A stretch of DNA of 64,000 bases from Cohnella lupini. Lineage in GTDB: Bacteria; Bacillota; Bacilli; Paenibacillales; Paenibacillaceae. Location: contig NZ_QRDY01000005.1 in the NCBI RefSeq assembly GCF_003386205.1, positions 186,001 to 250,000 on the forward strand, in the 5' to 3' direction. This document shows, piece by piece, positions 1 through 8,356 of the stretch. The translations under genes were made by a program, and so were the position numbers. Every line of letters starts with the position of its first letter. The first letter of the stretch is position 1. The notes beneath the pieces are model-generated. The model had not been told where the DNA came from and did not search any database. It saw nothing but the letters and a program-made list of their open reading frames with translations.

Positions 1-842
1 GCCAAGTCCCCGTTCTCCAAGAACCCGGACAGAAACCCGGCAGCGAACGCATCGCCCGCTCCGACCGTGTCCACGATTCTCGACACCGGGAAAGGATCGG
101 CCTTCACCGGCGAACGCTCCGCTACGAAGCCGACGGATCCGCGCTCGCCGAGCTTGAGAATGACGGACTTAGCTCCGAGCTCCAAGAAACGAGACCCGTA
201 TTCCTCTTCCGACCGTTCCCCGATCAAGAACTCGGCTTCTTCGATGCCGGGCAGGAAGATGTCGCACAGAGGAATCAAGGAAAGCAGCATCGCCCGCGCT
301 TCTTCTTCGGTCCATAACTTGCGACGCAAATTAGGGTCGAAAGAAATCGTCATCCCGAGTTGCCTTGCTTGCTTCATCAGTTCTTTTACCGCATCGCCCG
401 TTTCCGGACCGAGCGCGGGAGTAATCCCCGTTACGTGCAGATGTTTTGCGCCTTGAAGCCAAGAGTTTTCAATATCGCGCGGAGTCAAGCGGCTAACCGC
501 CGAGCCTTTGCGATAGTAATAGACATTCGGATCTCCGTAGCCTTTGAACTCCTTGAAGTAAATCGCCGTCGGATACCCATCGTCTCTCGCCACGAGCGAG
601 ACGTCGATCCCTTCGCCCGCCAGCGTGGACAGAATCGCGTCGCCGAACGGATCCGCGCCCAAACGGCTGATCCACCGTACTTTGAACCCTAGACGCGACA
701 ATCCGATCGAAACGTTGGATTCTGCTCCCGCGATAGATCGTGTAAATAACGGCGCGTAGGCTAGCGAGCCTTCGCTCATCGGCTGCATGAGCACCATGCT
801 CTCGCCTAAGGTAACGACGTCCGCGGTTATCGGCGAGCTCAT
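1..842 (-). CDS. kdgK: 2-dehydro-3-deoxygluconokinase (KDG kinase), 3' end cut by window edge
   Basis: PfkB-family sugar kinase that phosphorylates 2-keto-3-deoxygluconate to KDPG in the cytoplasm. About 280 codons are visible. The N-terminal part has the substrate-lid region of ribokinase folds (GAESNVSIGLSRLG near residues 39-52), and the PfkB signature DTVGAGDAFAAGF starts near residue 258 with the catalytic Asp in GAGD. The ATG at 842 overlaps the stop of the aldolase gene by four bases (ATGA), so the two are translationally coupled. Only the last stretch of the C-terminus is missing. The order UxuA, Eda, KdgK supports KDG rather than fructose or ribose as substrate; this last step is inferred from context. 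Confidence 0.9.
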   Translation of the reverse strand, partial: MSSPITADVVTLGESMVLMQPMSEGSLAYAPLFTRSIAGAESNVSIGLSRLGFKVRWISRLGADPFGDAILSTLAGEGIDVSLVARDDGYPTAIYFKEFKGYGDPNVYYYRKGSAVSRLTPRDIENSWLQGAKHLHVTGITPALGPETGDAVKELMKQARQLGMTISFDPNLRRKLWTEEEARAMLLSLIPLCDIFLPGIEEAEFLIGERSEEEYGSRFLELGAKSVILKLGERGSVGFVAERSPVKADPFPVSRIVDTVGAGDAFAAGFLSGFLENGDL

Positions 843-1483
843 ACCGTTTTCGCCCCTTGCACCTCGTTCACGAACGACCGGGCGAGCTGACGGAGCTCTT
901 CGAATTTCCCGTCCTTCACCAGCTGCTTATCGACAAGGTTGCCTCCCAAGCCAACGGCAATCGCGCCGGCATCCAGCACTGCATTGATATTTTGCAAATT
1001 CACGCCGCCCGTAGCTACCATCGGAATATGATTCAATGGCGCGCGGATTTCTTTCAAGTAATTGATTCCGAGCGAACCCATCGGGAACACCTTAACGGCC
1101 GAAGCTCCGGCTTTGTATGCGCGGACGATTTCCGTCGGAGTCATCGTTCCCGGCCACACTTCCACTCCTTGTTCGACTCCGTAATAGACGACTTCTTCAT
1201 CCAGATTCGGAGAAATCAAATATTCGGCCCCCGCCGCGATCGCTTCTTTGGCTTGTCCGAGATCGAGAACGGTACCCGCTCCGATTCTCAACCGGCCTTC
1301 ATAATCCTTGCGAAACCGCGAGATCATGTCCAACGCGCCATCCGTATTCAAAGTAACTTCCAGGAATACGATTCCTCCGTCGGCCAAAGCTTTGGCCGTC
1401 GCGTCTCCGGACTCGGCGGAAATTCCGCGAATAATGGCCACGATTTTTTCGCGCGATAAAGCTTGCATGAGTTCGGAAGGCAT
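839..1483 (-). CDS. eda: KDPG / KHG aldolase
   Basis: Class I aldolase that splits 2-keto-3-deoxy-6-phosphogluconate into pyruvate and glyceraldehyde-3-phosphate. At 214 residues it is full length for the family. Visible family motifs are VAIIRG (15-20), the catalytic Glu in LEVTLNT (Glu42), GAGTVLD (68-74) and the Schiff-base lysine in AVKVFPMG (Lys131). The Arg that follows the Glu in the E. coli enzyme is Asn here. The ATG at 1483 has AAAGGAG nine bases upstream. It overlaps kdgK downstream by four bases, so KDPG production and cleavage are expressed together. It could also act on 4-hydroxy-2-oxoglutarate, as many homologues do. Confidence 0.93.
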   Translation of the reverse strand: MPSELMQALSREKIVAIIRGISAESGDATAKALADGGIVFLEVTLNTDGALDMISRFRKDYEGRLRIGAGTVLDLGQAKEAIAAGAEYLISPNLDEEVVYYGVEQGVEVWPGTMTPTEIVRAYKAGASAVKVFPMGSLGINYLKEIRAPLNHIPMVATGGVNLQNINAVLDAGAIAVGLGGNLVDKQLVKDGKFEELRQLARSFVNEVQGAKTV

Positions 1484-1638
1484 AAGAGTAAGCTCCTTTG
1501 ATGGTAAAGTGGTTTGATCTTATAATGACGTTAGATTTTCCGGTTTGACCAACGTATCCCATTTTACCATCACTGTCCGCGCGATGAAAGCATCGAATAA
1601 CGGCAATATCGTACTGTTTATTGATTTTTCGTCGAGGT

Positions 1639-2697
1639 TTACCGCTGCGCGGCCGCCCTCTCCTTCGTTAGAGCTTCCCACATCCCGTTCAAATAAACGG
1701 CTCCCAGCGCGCGATCGTACAAGCCGTAGCCCGGTTTGCCCGTCTCTCCCCATATCATTCGGCCGTGATCGGGACGAACCGGTCCCGAATAATCCACGTC
1801 CCGCAGCGCCCTCATGATCTCGCCCATATCCAACGATCCCGCCGAAGACAGATGCGCCGATTCCTGGAACGATCGCTCACCCGTATGCTTGATATTGCGG
1901 GCATGCATAAAGTTGATTCTGTCTTCGGACCCGAACCGGCGGACGAGAGCCGGCATGTCGTTGTCCGGATTCGCGCCGAGCGAACCGCTGCAGAGGCACA
2001 ATCCGTTTACTTTATGGTCGTAGAGACGAAGAAATCTGTTCAACGCATCTCCGTCGGTAATGATTCGCGGAAGGCCGAAGATCGGCCAAGGCGGATCGTC
2101 CGGATGAATCGCCATCAAGACGCCCGCTTCCTCCGCTACCGGCATGATCGCCTTAACGAAATAGGCCAGATTGTCCCACAATCTCTCTTCGTCAACCTCG
2201 GCATACTGCTCGAATAGAAGGCGCAGTTCTTCTTTTCTGTAACTGCTGTCCCAGCCCGGCAATTGCAGCTCTCCGCTTAACGGATTCATTCGCTGTACGA
2301 CTTCCTCGTCGTAGATAAGCGCATTGGAACCGTCCTCCAGCACGTAATCGAGTTGCGAACGCGTCCAGTCGAATACGGGCATGAAGTTGTAGCAGACGAT
2401 ACCTACGCCCGCTTGCGCGAGATTACGCAGTGTTCGGCTATAATTTTCGATATAACGATCGCGACTCGGCAACCCCAGCTTGATGTCTTCATGAACGGGA
2501 ACGCTCTCGATTACGCTAAGCGACAACCCTGCCGATTCGATCTTCCCTTTCAATTCGACGATCTTCTGCAGCGGCCATTCTTCTCCTACGGGAATATCAT
2601 AAATGGCGCTAACGATGCCGGTCACGCCGGGAATCTGGCGAATTTGCCACAGCTTGACCGGATCTCCGTCACCGAACCAACGAAATGTCATTTGCAT
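1639..2697 (-). CDS. uxuA: Mannonate dehydratase
   Basis: Dehydrates D-mannonate to 2-keto-3-deoxygluconate, feeding KdgK and Eda downstream. The 352-residue product begins [12 protein letters not shown]. The frame is open further upstream, but a GGAGG eight bases before the ATG at 2697 fixes the start. Typical motifs of the Mn/Fe-dependent TIM-barrel family are present: [30 protein letters not shown] (metal Cys region), HARNIKHT (metal His) and [13 protein letters not shown] (Asp-His). The C-terminal [20 protein letters not shown] is also standard. About 50 bases separate it from the uxuB gene upstream, and about 150 from eda downstream, with no clear terminator between. Confidence 0.95.
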   Translation of the reverse strand: MQMTFRWFGDGDPVKLWQIRQIPGVTGIVSAIYDIPVGEEWPLQKIVELKGKIESAGLSLSVIESVPVHEDIKLGLPSRDRYIENYSRTLRNLAQAGVGIVCYNFMPVFDWTRSQLDYVLEDGSNALIYDEEVVQRMNPLSGELQLPGWDSSYRKEELRLLFEQYAEVDEERLWDNLAYFVKAIMPVAEEAGVLMAIHPDDPPWPIFGLPRIITDGDALNRFLRLYDHKVNGLCLCSGSLGANPDNDMPALVRRFGSEDRINFMHARNIKHTGERSFQESAHLSSAGSLDMGEIMRALRDVDYSGPVRPDHGRMIWGETGKPGYGLYDRALGAVYLNGMWEALTKERAAAQR

Positions 2698-2750
2698 CTT
2701 GTTTTTCCTCCTTCGAGCTTGCCTCAAAGCGGCTCCGATGTTATGCGAAG

Positions 2751-3518
2751 TCAGATCGTCATAGATCCGAAACCTCCGTCGACCCTGAGCAGCGATCCCG
2801 TAACGAAGCCGGAAGCGCGTTCCGAAGCGAGGTATACGACGGCTCCTTGCAGTTCCGACGGATCTCCGAATCTTCCGAGCGGCGTATGCCCCATGATCGA
2901 TGCAACCCGTTCCTCGGACAGGATTGCTCTATTCTGTACCGCCGGGAAAAATCCGGGGATGATCGCATTCACCCTAACCCGTGCCGGCGCGAATTCCCGA
3001 GCGAGAAATTGCGTCATGTTATTAACCGCCGCCTTGGATGCGGAATACGTGAATACTCGGGATAGCGGAAGCGTCGACGAGACGGAAGATAAATTGATGA
3101 TGCTGCCGCCTCTCCCTCGTTCGACCATATATTTGCCGAAAACTTGGCACGCGATCATAACGCTTTTGGCGTTGACGTCCATGATCTTGTCCCAATCCTC
3201 TTCCTCGATATCGAAGAACGGCTTCGCGCTGTTCACGCCCGGGCAGTTCAACAGGATGTCGACGCCACCGGACCATGACGTTACTTCTTGAAGCAGAAGC
3301 TCCAAATCCGCTTTCGACGTCGCTTCAATCGCGTAGCTGCGCGCTTGTCCTCCGGCGGATTCGATGCGTTGGCGAACGGGCTCCGCGTTCTCGGCTTTGC
3401 GGCCCGTCAATGCGATCTTCGCTCCATATGCCGCCAAAGCTTCGGCCATCACTCCGCCAAGCGTCGAAGAACCGCCGATAACGACGGCCGTTTTGCCGCT
3501 TAAGTCGAATAAGTCCAC
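2751..3518 (-). CDS. uxuB: SDR-type D-mannonate oxidoreductase (fructuronate reductase)
   Basis: Short-chain dehydrogenase of 255 residues that would reduce D-fructuronate to D-mannonate with NAD(P)H. The Rossmann glycine motif is GGSSTLGG (15-22), the active site is Ser144/145 with Tyr158-x-x-x-Lys162 (YSASK), and the C-terminal signature [10 protein letters not shown] followed by DGGFGSMTI resembles Bacillus YjmF/UxuB. It starts with GTG at 3518 behind GGTGGGGGATGGCGA and overlaps the end of the AraC gene by 19 bases. Immediate coupling to uxuA supports the assignment; E. coli UxuB belongs to an unrelated dehydrogenase family. Confidence 0.8.
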   Translation of the reverse strand: MDLFDLSGKTAVVIGGSSTLGGVMAEALAAYGAKIALTGRKAENAEPVRQRIESAGGQARSYAIEATSKADLELLLQEVTSWSGGVDILLNCPGVNSAKPFFDIEEEDWDKIMDVNAKSVMIACQVFGKYMVERGRGGSIINLSSVSSTLPLSRVFTYSASKAAVNNMTQFLAREFAPARVRVNAIIPGFFPAVQNRAILSEERVASIMGHTPLGRFGDPSELQGAVVYLASERASGFVTGSLLRVDGGFGSMTI

Positions 3519-4369
3519 TCGCCATCCCCCACCTTCTCCATCGCGACGCGTTTTTCCTTTAAATCCTTTTTGTAACGCTCGGGCGTGACCCCGACATGTT
3601 GCTTGAACAACCTGCTGAAATGGGCCAGATGCTTGAAGCCGAGGCGGAAGGACACTTCCGTTACGGCCACGCCGGGCTGAAGCAGGAATTGAATCTTCGC
3701 CTCGTTAATCCTCTTGCGGTATACGTACTCGAAGATCGTCACGCCGGTAACTTCCTTGAATATTTTCGCCAAGTAAGATTTGCTCAGATGCAACTCCTTC
3801 TGCAACCTCTCCATATTAAGTTCGTCGTCCGCGTATTGATGCTCCAGCAAGTCGATCACGTCCTGTACCGACTTTTCTTTATCCGAAGGGAACTCGCGTT
3901 GTTCGCTAAGCGGCTGTAAGCACCGATCGTAAATAAAATGAAGCAGATCCGCGAAGGCGAGCAACAACCGGCCGGCACCTACTTGATCGCCCCGCCGCTG
4001 ATGACTTTCCATAGTGACCAGAATCCGTTCGGCTTCTTCCTTGTCATCTCCGCGCAGGCTTAACCTGTAATTCTTGAATTGCTCGAAGGGCTGCAGGATC
4101 GGAACCGCTTGCGGAAGCTCCATGTAAGGCCTTAGAATAGCCGGATCGAAATGGACGATCGACCTAACGTAAGGGACCGAAGGATCTATCTTCGGACAGT
4201 GCAGCGTCATTCCGTACATTAGGATGAGATCGCCTGGAGCCAGATGATAGATCTGATCCCCGATCAAGTAATTGCACTTGCCTTCGTGAAAATAGTACAC
4301 CTCGTAGAACGTATGCGAATGAAAGACGGGCTCGAATAAGCCCGTCGATCTGTAGCTAAATTCAAACAT
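3500..4369 (-). CDS. AraC-family regulator inside the hexuronate operon
   Basis: Transcription factor of 289 residues: an N-terminal cupin sensor domain (FHSHTFYEVYYFHEGKC, then APGDLILMYGMTLH) and a C-terminal pair of AraC helix-turn-helices (LNMERLQKELHLSKSYLAKI and VTEVSFRLGFKHLAHFSRLF, ending GVTPERYKKD). The ATG at 4369 has GGAG ten bases upstream and overlaps the isomerase stop by eight bases; an upstream TTG in frame lacks a good site. Lying in the middle of the operon it probably controls, it would make an autoregulatory loop. The inducer is unknown; a uronate or the glycoside handled by the neighbouring oxidoreductases is the simplest guess. Confidence 0.85.
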   Translation of the reverse strand: MFEFSYRSTGLFEPVFHSHTFYEVYYFHEGKCNYLIGDQIYHLAPGDLILMYGMTLHCPKIDPSVPYVRSIVHFDPAILRPYMELPQAVPILQPFEQFKNYRLSLRGDDKEEAERILVTMESHQRRGDQVGAGRLLLAFADLLHFIYDRCLQPLSEQREFPSDKEKSVQDVIDLLEHQYADDELNMERLQKELHLSKSYLAKIFKEVTGVTIFEYVYRKRINEAKIQFLLQPGVAVTEVSFRLGFKHLAHFSRLFKQHVGVTPERYKKDLKEKRVAMEKVGDGEWTYST

Positions 4370-5237
4370 CGGACTGAAGCTCCGCAAGCAGGGCTCCCAT
4401 GTAATCGGAGAAGTGGTTCAGCATGTCCTCCGAATTCGGGAATTGTTTGCTGAAATCCTCTACCCCTAAGTAACCGTCGTATCCGACCGCCAACAAATCG
4501 GCGATAACCTGTTTCCAAGGTACCATGCCGTCCTTGAGCCCGGCCCACTCGCTATGCCATATCGCGCTTCCGTCCTCGGCAGTGCCTTTGACCGACCACC
4601 CGCCATTCTTCACGTGAACGTGGGCCAAATAAGGTCCTAACAGTTCCAGCGCCATCTTGTAATTCTCGAACCCTTCGTGCACCGTATTGCCCGGGTCGAA
4701 CAGGACTCCGATCCATTCGGGATCCAAACCTTCCACCAATCTTCTCGCTCCGGATGCGGAAGCCGATAACGTCCCATGATGAATTTCGATCAAGCCCTTG
4801 ACGCCGTACTGCTTGCAAAGTCCTTCGGATTCCTTTAAATACGTTCTCGCAAGCTCGAACAATTCGTCGAACGAACGAGTGCGATCATATCCGGGAACGC
4901 CCAAGCGAATATAGGATGCGCCCATATAACGCGCCGCGCGCAACACTTCCTCCGTCGACGCCAAATCTCCCGCTTGCAAGTAGGGAGTAACGCTAACCGT
5001 TTTCACCCCGGCTTGTTCCGTGGCTAGCTTAAAACGTTCAAGTTCGCTCTCCCCTCCCGAAGGAGAGATCGTGCTGCGGTTATTGCCCCAGAACGAAGGC
5101 GCTTCGTTCTTTACCTCCGCCGGCGTCTCTTTGAAGCGCCATTCGATTCCTTGCAGACCGGACTTCTTAACGACGGCTGCCAGTTCGGCCGGATCAAGCT
5201 CCGGGGTAGCGACCGTAAATACAGATAATTTAATCAT
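4362..5237 (-). CDS. Sugar phosphate isomerase/epimerase (AP endonuclease 2 TIM barrel)
   Basis: Cytoplasmic TIM-barrel protein of 291 residues of the xylose isomerase-like family. Family features are GLQGIEWRF near the N-terminus, the metal Glu in LIEIHHGTLS, FDPGNTVHEG, HVHVKNGGW and the late GVEDFSKQF. These give the usual set of divalent-metal ligands (Glu, Asp, His, Glu). The exact reaction cannot be read from sequence; relatives include inosose dehydratases, tagatose and allulose epimerases. It starts at an ATG with GGGAGGAACGATATTC ahead of it, 30 bases after the oxidoreductase, and its stop overlaps the AraC start. It probably acts on the product of the oxidoreductases. Confidence 0.8.
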   Translation of the reverse strand: MIKLSVFTVATPELDPAELAAVVKKSGLQGIEWRFKETPAEVKNEAPSFWGNNRSTISPSGGESELERFKLATEQAGVKTVSVTPYLQAGDLASTEEVLRAARYMGASYIRLGVPGYDRTRSFDELFELARTYLKESEGLCKQYGVKGLIEIHHGTLSASASGARRLVEGLDPEWIGVLFDPGNTVHEGFENYKMALELLGPYLAHVHVKNGGWSVKGTAEDGSAIWHSEWAGLKDGMVPWKQVIADLLAVGYDGYLGVEDFSKQFPNSEDMLNHFSDYMGALLAELQSDV

Positions 5238-5269
5238 GAATATCGTTCCTCCCTATAGTCGGATCTCGG

Positions 5270-6343
5270 TTATTCGACTTTCACGGCTTTGGCTTGCGCT
5301 ATCAAGCAAAGCTCCGCCGCCTTGAAGGCGTGCGCCTGCGTCATCGCGTTGTCCGTTCGATTCAAGACGTCCAGAATGAGCTCTCCGAAATACGGATAAC
5401 CCACCTTGCCGCCAAGCTCCATATGGAACTCGCCTTCGCTATTGACCAAGTAAAGCTGGTCGCCCTTAGGATCGCGCGCGATGTCGACGTATTTGCGCAA
5501 TTCTATATAACCGTTAGTCCCCATAACGATCGTTCTGCCGTCGCCCCATGTCGATAATCCGTTCGGCGTCAGCCAATCCACGCGGAAATAATTCGTCGCC
5601 CCGTTGTCGCCGACCAACGTCGCATCCCCGTAGTCCTCGAGCTCGGCGTATTCCTTGTTATTGTAATTCGCCACCTTGCTATGGAGCACTTCGGCGTCAG
5701 CGCAGCCAGCGAACGACAGGAACTGCTCGATCTGGTGGCTGCCGATGTCGCACAAGATTCCCCCGTATCGTTCTTTACGGAAAAACCAATCCGGCCTCGA
5801 TGCGGCGTTTAACCTGTGAGGCCCCAATCCCAGCACTTGAACAACGCGGCCGATAGCGCCGTCCTTGATCAATTGTCCCGCGAAAATCGCGCTCTCCACA
5901 TGGAGACGTTCGCTATAATAGACCGAATATTTCCGCCCGGTGGATTGAACCGCGAGTTTCGCACGTTCAAGTTGATCCAATGAGGTGAACGGAGTTTTGT
6001 CCGTAAAATAGTCTTTGCCATGTTCCATTGCTTTGACGCCCAGCGGTCCTCTATCGCTTGGAATCGCCGCCGCCGCGACGAGCGCGATTTCCGGGTCCTG
6101 AAGAATCTGTTGCTCGGATTCCGCCACGCGAACATGAGGATACGTCTTGACGAACTGACTCACTTTAGCCGGATCGGGATCGTATACCCACTTCAACGTC
6201 GCGCCAGCTTCCTGAAGCCCGTTGCACATGCCGTAAATATGTCCATGGTCGAGCGACAGGGCGGCGAACGCGAATTCGCCTTCGGCGACGACCGGTTTCG
6301 GCTTTCCTTGCGGCGCATAGTTCATGCCGTTGGCTTTGGACAT
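5270..6343 (-). CDS. Gfo/Idh/MocA-type oxidoreductase with degenerate nucleotide motif
   Basis: Protein of 357 residues built like Gfo/Idh/MocA dehydrogenases: N-terminal dinucleotide domain and C-terminal alpha/beta domain with GGILCDIGSHQIEQFLSF, where the His is the usual active-site residue. The classical GxGxxG is replaced by SLDHGHIYGMCNG, and the family EKP motif appears as DKTPF. Both are known in a subset of the family, so activity is not excluded. ATG at 6343 with AAGGAGAAACCCA. It sits 11 bases after the first oxidoreductase gene. A partner in a two-step redox modification of a sugar is likely; the substrate is unknown. Confidence 0.78.
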   Translation of the reverse strand: MSKANGMNYAPQGKPKPVVAEGEFAFAALSLDHGHIYGMCNGLQEAGATLKWVYDPDPAKVSQFVKTYPHVRVAESEQQILQDPEIALVAAAAIPSDRGPLGVKAMEHGKDYFTDKTPFTSLDQLERAKLAVQSTGRKYSVYYSERLHVESAIFAGQLIKDGAIGRVVQVLGLGPHRLNAASRPDWFFRKERYGGILCDIGSHQIEQFLSFAGCADAEVLHSKVANYNNKEYAELEDYGDATLVGDNGATNYFRVDWLTPNGLSTWGDGRTIVMGTNGYIELRKYVDIARDPKGDQLYLVNSEGEFHMELGGKVGYPYFGELILDVLNRTDNAMTQAHAFKAAELCLIAQAKAVKVE

Positions 6344-6354
6344 TGGGTTTCTCC

Positions 6355-7479
6355 TTATGCTCTCGATTTAGCCGAGCGTTCGATTTGCTCTTGCAGCTTG
6401 TCGTAGAATAAATCCTCGTCGATCGGGAGATCCACCCATCCGTCCGTCCAAGTCGATAGGAGCATGGCGTTGGAAATCGTCAAGCCTTTGATTCCGTCCT
6501 CTCCCGGCGCCAGAAGAGGCGTTCCGTTCAGGATAGCGTTGGTCCAATCCTGCGTAATCTCTTTATGCTGGGCTCCGCCCGCGCTAATCGGAATCTCGAA
6601 CTTCCACACTTCCGGCGCCGCGAACGGGCTCGTATTGACTCTGTTAAATTCCGACTCGGGCTGGCGCAGGCGCCAGAAGGTCATCTTATCGTCCTCGATT
6701 ACGATCTTGCCGCGATCTCCCGATATTTCGAAGCGGTTCGTACCCGGATATTCGTGCGTCGAGGTAACGAATACGCCCGTTGCTCCATTCTCGTATTCGG
6801 CATAAGCCGTCACGTCGTTCTCGACTTCGATGTCGCGGTGCTTTCCGAAGGAACAGAAGGCGCGAATTCTCTTAGGCATTAGCCCCGTCGCCCATTGCCA
6901 TAGATCAAGCTGGTGCGGATCTTGGTTGATAAGCACGCCGCCGCCCTCGCCCGCCCAAGTCGCTCTCCAACCGCCGGAGTTATAATAACTTTGGGAGCGG
7001 TACCAATTCGTGATAATCCAATTCGTGCGCCGAATTTCTCCCAGCTCTCCCGAAGCTATCAGCTCTCTAAGCTTCATGTAAAGCGGGTTCGTGCGTTGAT
7101 TGTACATGATTCCGTATATTTTGCCGCTGACGGCCGCTGCTTCGTTCATTTCCCTTACTTGTTTCGTATATACGCCCGCCGGTTTCTCTACCAACACGTG
7201 AAGTCCGCATGCGAACGCGTCGATCGCCTGAACAGGGTGCTCGTAATGCGGAGTGCATAGCAACACGCCGTCGATCGCTCCCGATCGAAACATCTCCTCG
7301 GGGCTTTCGAACGTACGAATACCGTCTCCCCATTGCTCCTTAACCTGCGCCAACCGCTCCGGCCGGATATCGCTGACGGCTGCCAATACAGCGCCATTTA
7401 CTTGACCTTCAATCAAATAAGCAGCATGGCCTGTTCCCATGTTACCCAATCCCACGATACCGATTCTAACCTTATTCAA
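6355..7479 (-). CDS. Gfo/Idh/MocA-type NAD(P)-dependent oxidoreductase
   Basis: First gene of the hexuronate operon. The 374-residue protein has a canonical dinucleotide site, IGIVGLGNMGTGH (8-20), the catalytic lysine motif VEKPAG, and the C-terminal GGGVLINQDPHQLDLWQW with the active-site His. Such enzymes oxidise or reduce sugars, cyclitols or glycosides with NAD(P). The start is a TTG at 7479 with GAAGG about ten bases upstream. As a promoter-proximal gene it is probably the most strongly expressed of the cluster, which argues that it handles the inducing substrate. Substrate specificity is not predictable here. Confidence 0.82.
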   Translation of the reverse strand: MNKVRIGIVGLGNMGTGHAAYLIEGQVNGAVLAAVSDIRPERLAQVKEQWGDGIRTFESPEEMFRSGAIDGVLLCTPHYEHPVQAIDAFACGLHVLVEKPAGVYTKQVREMNEAAAVSGKIYGIMYNQRTNPLYMKLRELIASGELGEIRRTNWIITNWYRSQSYYNSGGWRATWAGEGGGVLINQDPHQLDLWQWATGLMPKRIRAFCSFGKHRDIEVENDVTAYAEYENGATGVFVTSTHEYPGTNRFEISGDRGKIVIEDDKMTFWRLRQPESEFNRVNTSPFAAPEVWKFEIPISAGGAQHKEITQDWTNAILNGTPLLAPGEDGIKGLTISNAMLLSTWTDGWVDLPIDEDLFYDKLQEQIERSAKSRA

Positions 7480-7515
7480 CGGGATTTCGCCTTCTTTCAG
7501 TTCGAATGATTTGCT

Positions 7516-7549
7516 TGTTACTATTGTAACACTATTAACTGTGGATCAA
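7516..7549 (-). promoter_or_regulatory. Putative promoter and operator of the hexuronate operon
   Basis: On the minus strand a TACAAT (7523-7528) lies 15 bases after TTGATC (7544-7549); the spacing is short, so the promoter is weak or needs activation. The -10 is embedded in a perfect palindrome, TGTTAC-tatt-GTAACA (7516-7531), placed about 40 bases before the TTG start. A repressor bound there would block the polymerase. The regulator could be a GntR or LacI protein from elsewhere rather than the operon's AraC, because AraC sites are usually direct repeats. Confidence 0.4.
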
Positions 7550-7710
7550 CTTTACCGACACGCTTCAATATCAATCTTAATTTAACTGTGAGTCTACTAT
7601 TTGCGATGGGCATAATTGGATTTTTGTATGCGCGGGTGAGTATTTGTGGCTGCCTTGCGGGGAATATACGGGCCGTTGTTTGAAAAATTCGTGTAGCTCG
7701 GGCACGCTCA

Positions 7711-7997
7711 CAGTTACTCGTTCAAACCGGGTAATTCTCTCCTCAGTGGGCGATTCACTCACCGTTAACCGTCCAAACCGGGTAATTCTATCCTCAGTTG
7801 GCGATTCGCTCACCGTTAACCGTCCAAACCGGGTAATTATCTCCTCAGCTGGTGATTCGCTCACCGTTAACCGTTCAAACCGGGTAATTATCTCCTCAGC
7901 TGGCGATTCGCTCACAGTTACTCGTTCAAACCGGGTAATTCTCACCTCAGTTGCCGTTTCCCTCGCAGTTACTCGTTCAAACCGGGTAATTCGGCAG
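7711..7997. repeat. 51-bp tandem repeat array, 5.6 copies
   Basis: Five complete units begin at 7711, 7762, 7813, 7864 and 7915, each exactly 51 bases, plus a partial unit from 7966. The most constant block is TTCAAACCGGGTAATT (or TCC for TTC), followed by CTCCTCAG and GCGATTCGCTCA; units 2-4 carry CCGTTAACCG where units 1, 5 and 6 carry CAGTTACTCG. Because 51 is divisible by three, frames stay open through it on both strands, but no convincing start site exists. It fills the gap between the AEC transporter and the hexuronate operon. Positions 7550-7674 ahead of it hold nothing recognisable. Confidence 0.9.
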
Positions 7998-8010
7998 ATA
8001 GTTGGTGAGA

Positions 8011-8255
8011 GATGCTCGAATTATTCGAGTATCTCGGGCGCAGAGGTGACTATTTTGGCGCGTTGTTCGAATTTTTCGTGTAACTTGGATGATACGGCAG
8101 CTAGTTGGTGGGAGATGCTCGAATTTTTCGTGTATCTCGAACTCCGAGGTGTCTATTTGGGGCGCGTTATTCGAATTTTTCGAGCATCTCTGGTACGGAG
8201 GTTGTCTATTTGGGGGCGTTGTTCGAAATTTCGAGTATCTAGAGTTTCTCTGGTT
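8011..8255. repeat. Second tandem array, units of 51-52 bp with a TTCGAA-centred palindrome
   Basis: Degenerate units start at 8011, 8062, 8114, 8166 and 8218. Each begins G(A/T)TG(C/T)TCGAAT and continues TTTTCG(A/T)GTATCTC, then a G-rich tail such as CTATTTGGGGCGC. The first unit contains a perfect palindrome, CTCGAATTATTCGAG. A further copy of the head lies at 7675, on the other side of the 51-bp array, and the junction words (GGCAGATAGTTGGTGAGA and GGCAGCTAGTTGGTGGGA) recur at the array border and between units 2 and 3. The first array therefore looks inserted into, or interleaved with, this one. Confidence 0.75.
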
Positions 8256-8292
8256 ACTGTCGCCGATTCGCTTGGATTCAACCCGAGAACGC

Positions 8293-8322
8293 AAAAAACC
8301 GCCGGCGTTATGCCGACGGCGG
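8293..8322 (-). terminator. Rho-independent terminator of the AEC transporter gene
   Basis: On the minus strand CCGCCG and CGGCGG close a GC-rich hairpin, followed directly by TTTTTTG. It lies about 35 bases after the transporter stop codon. Confidence 0.8.
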
Positions 8323-8356
8323 GTCAATATGCTACTTTTTCTATCAGCAGAAAACT

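Noticed and set aside
2353..3291. 312-codon plus-strand frame
   Set aside because: Antisense to uxuA and uxuB, both with clear active-site motifs.
7675..8255. CRISPR array
   Set aside because: There are no unique spacers: neighbouring units are similar over their full length, and no cas gene is in the window. The same holds for 27691-28018 and 54487-54818.
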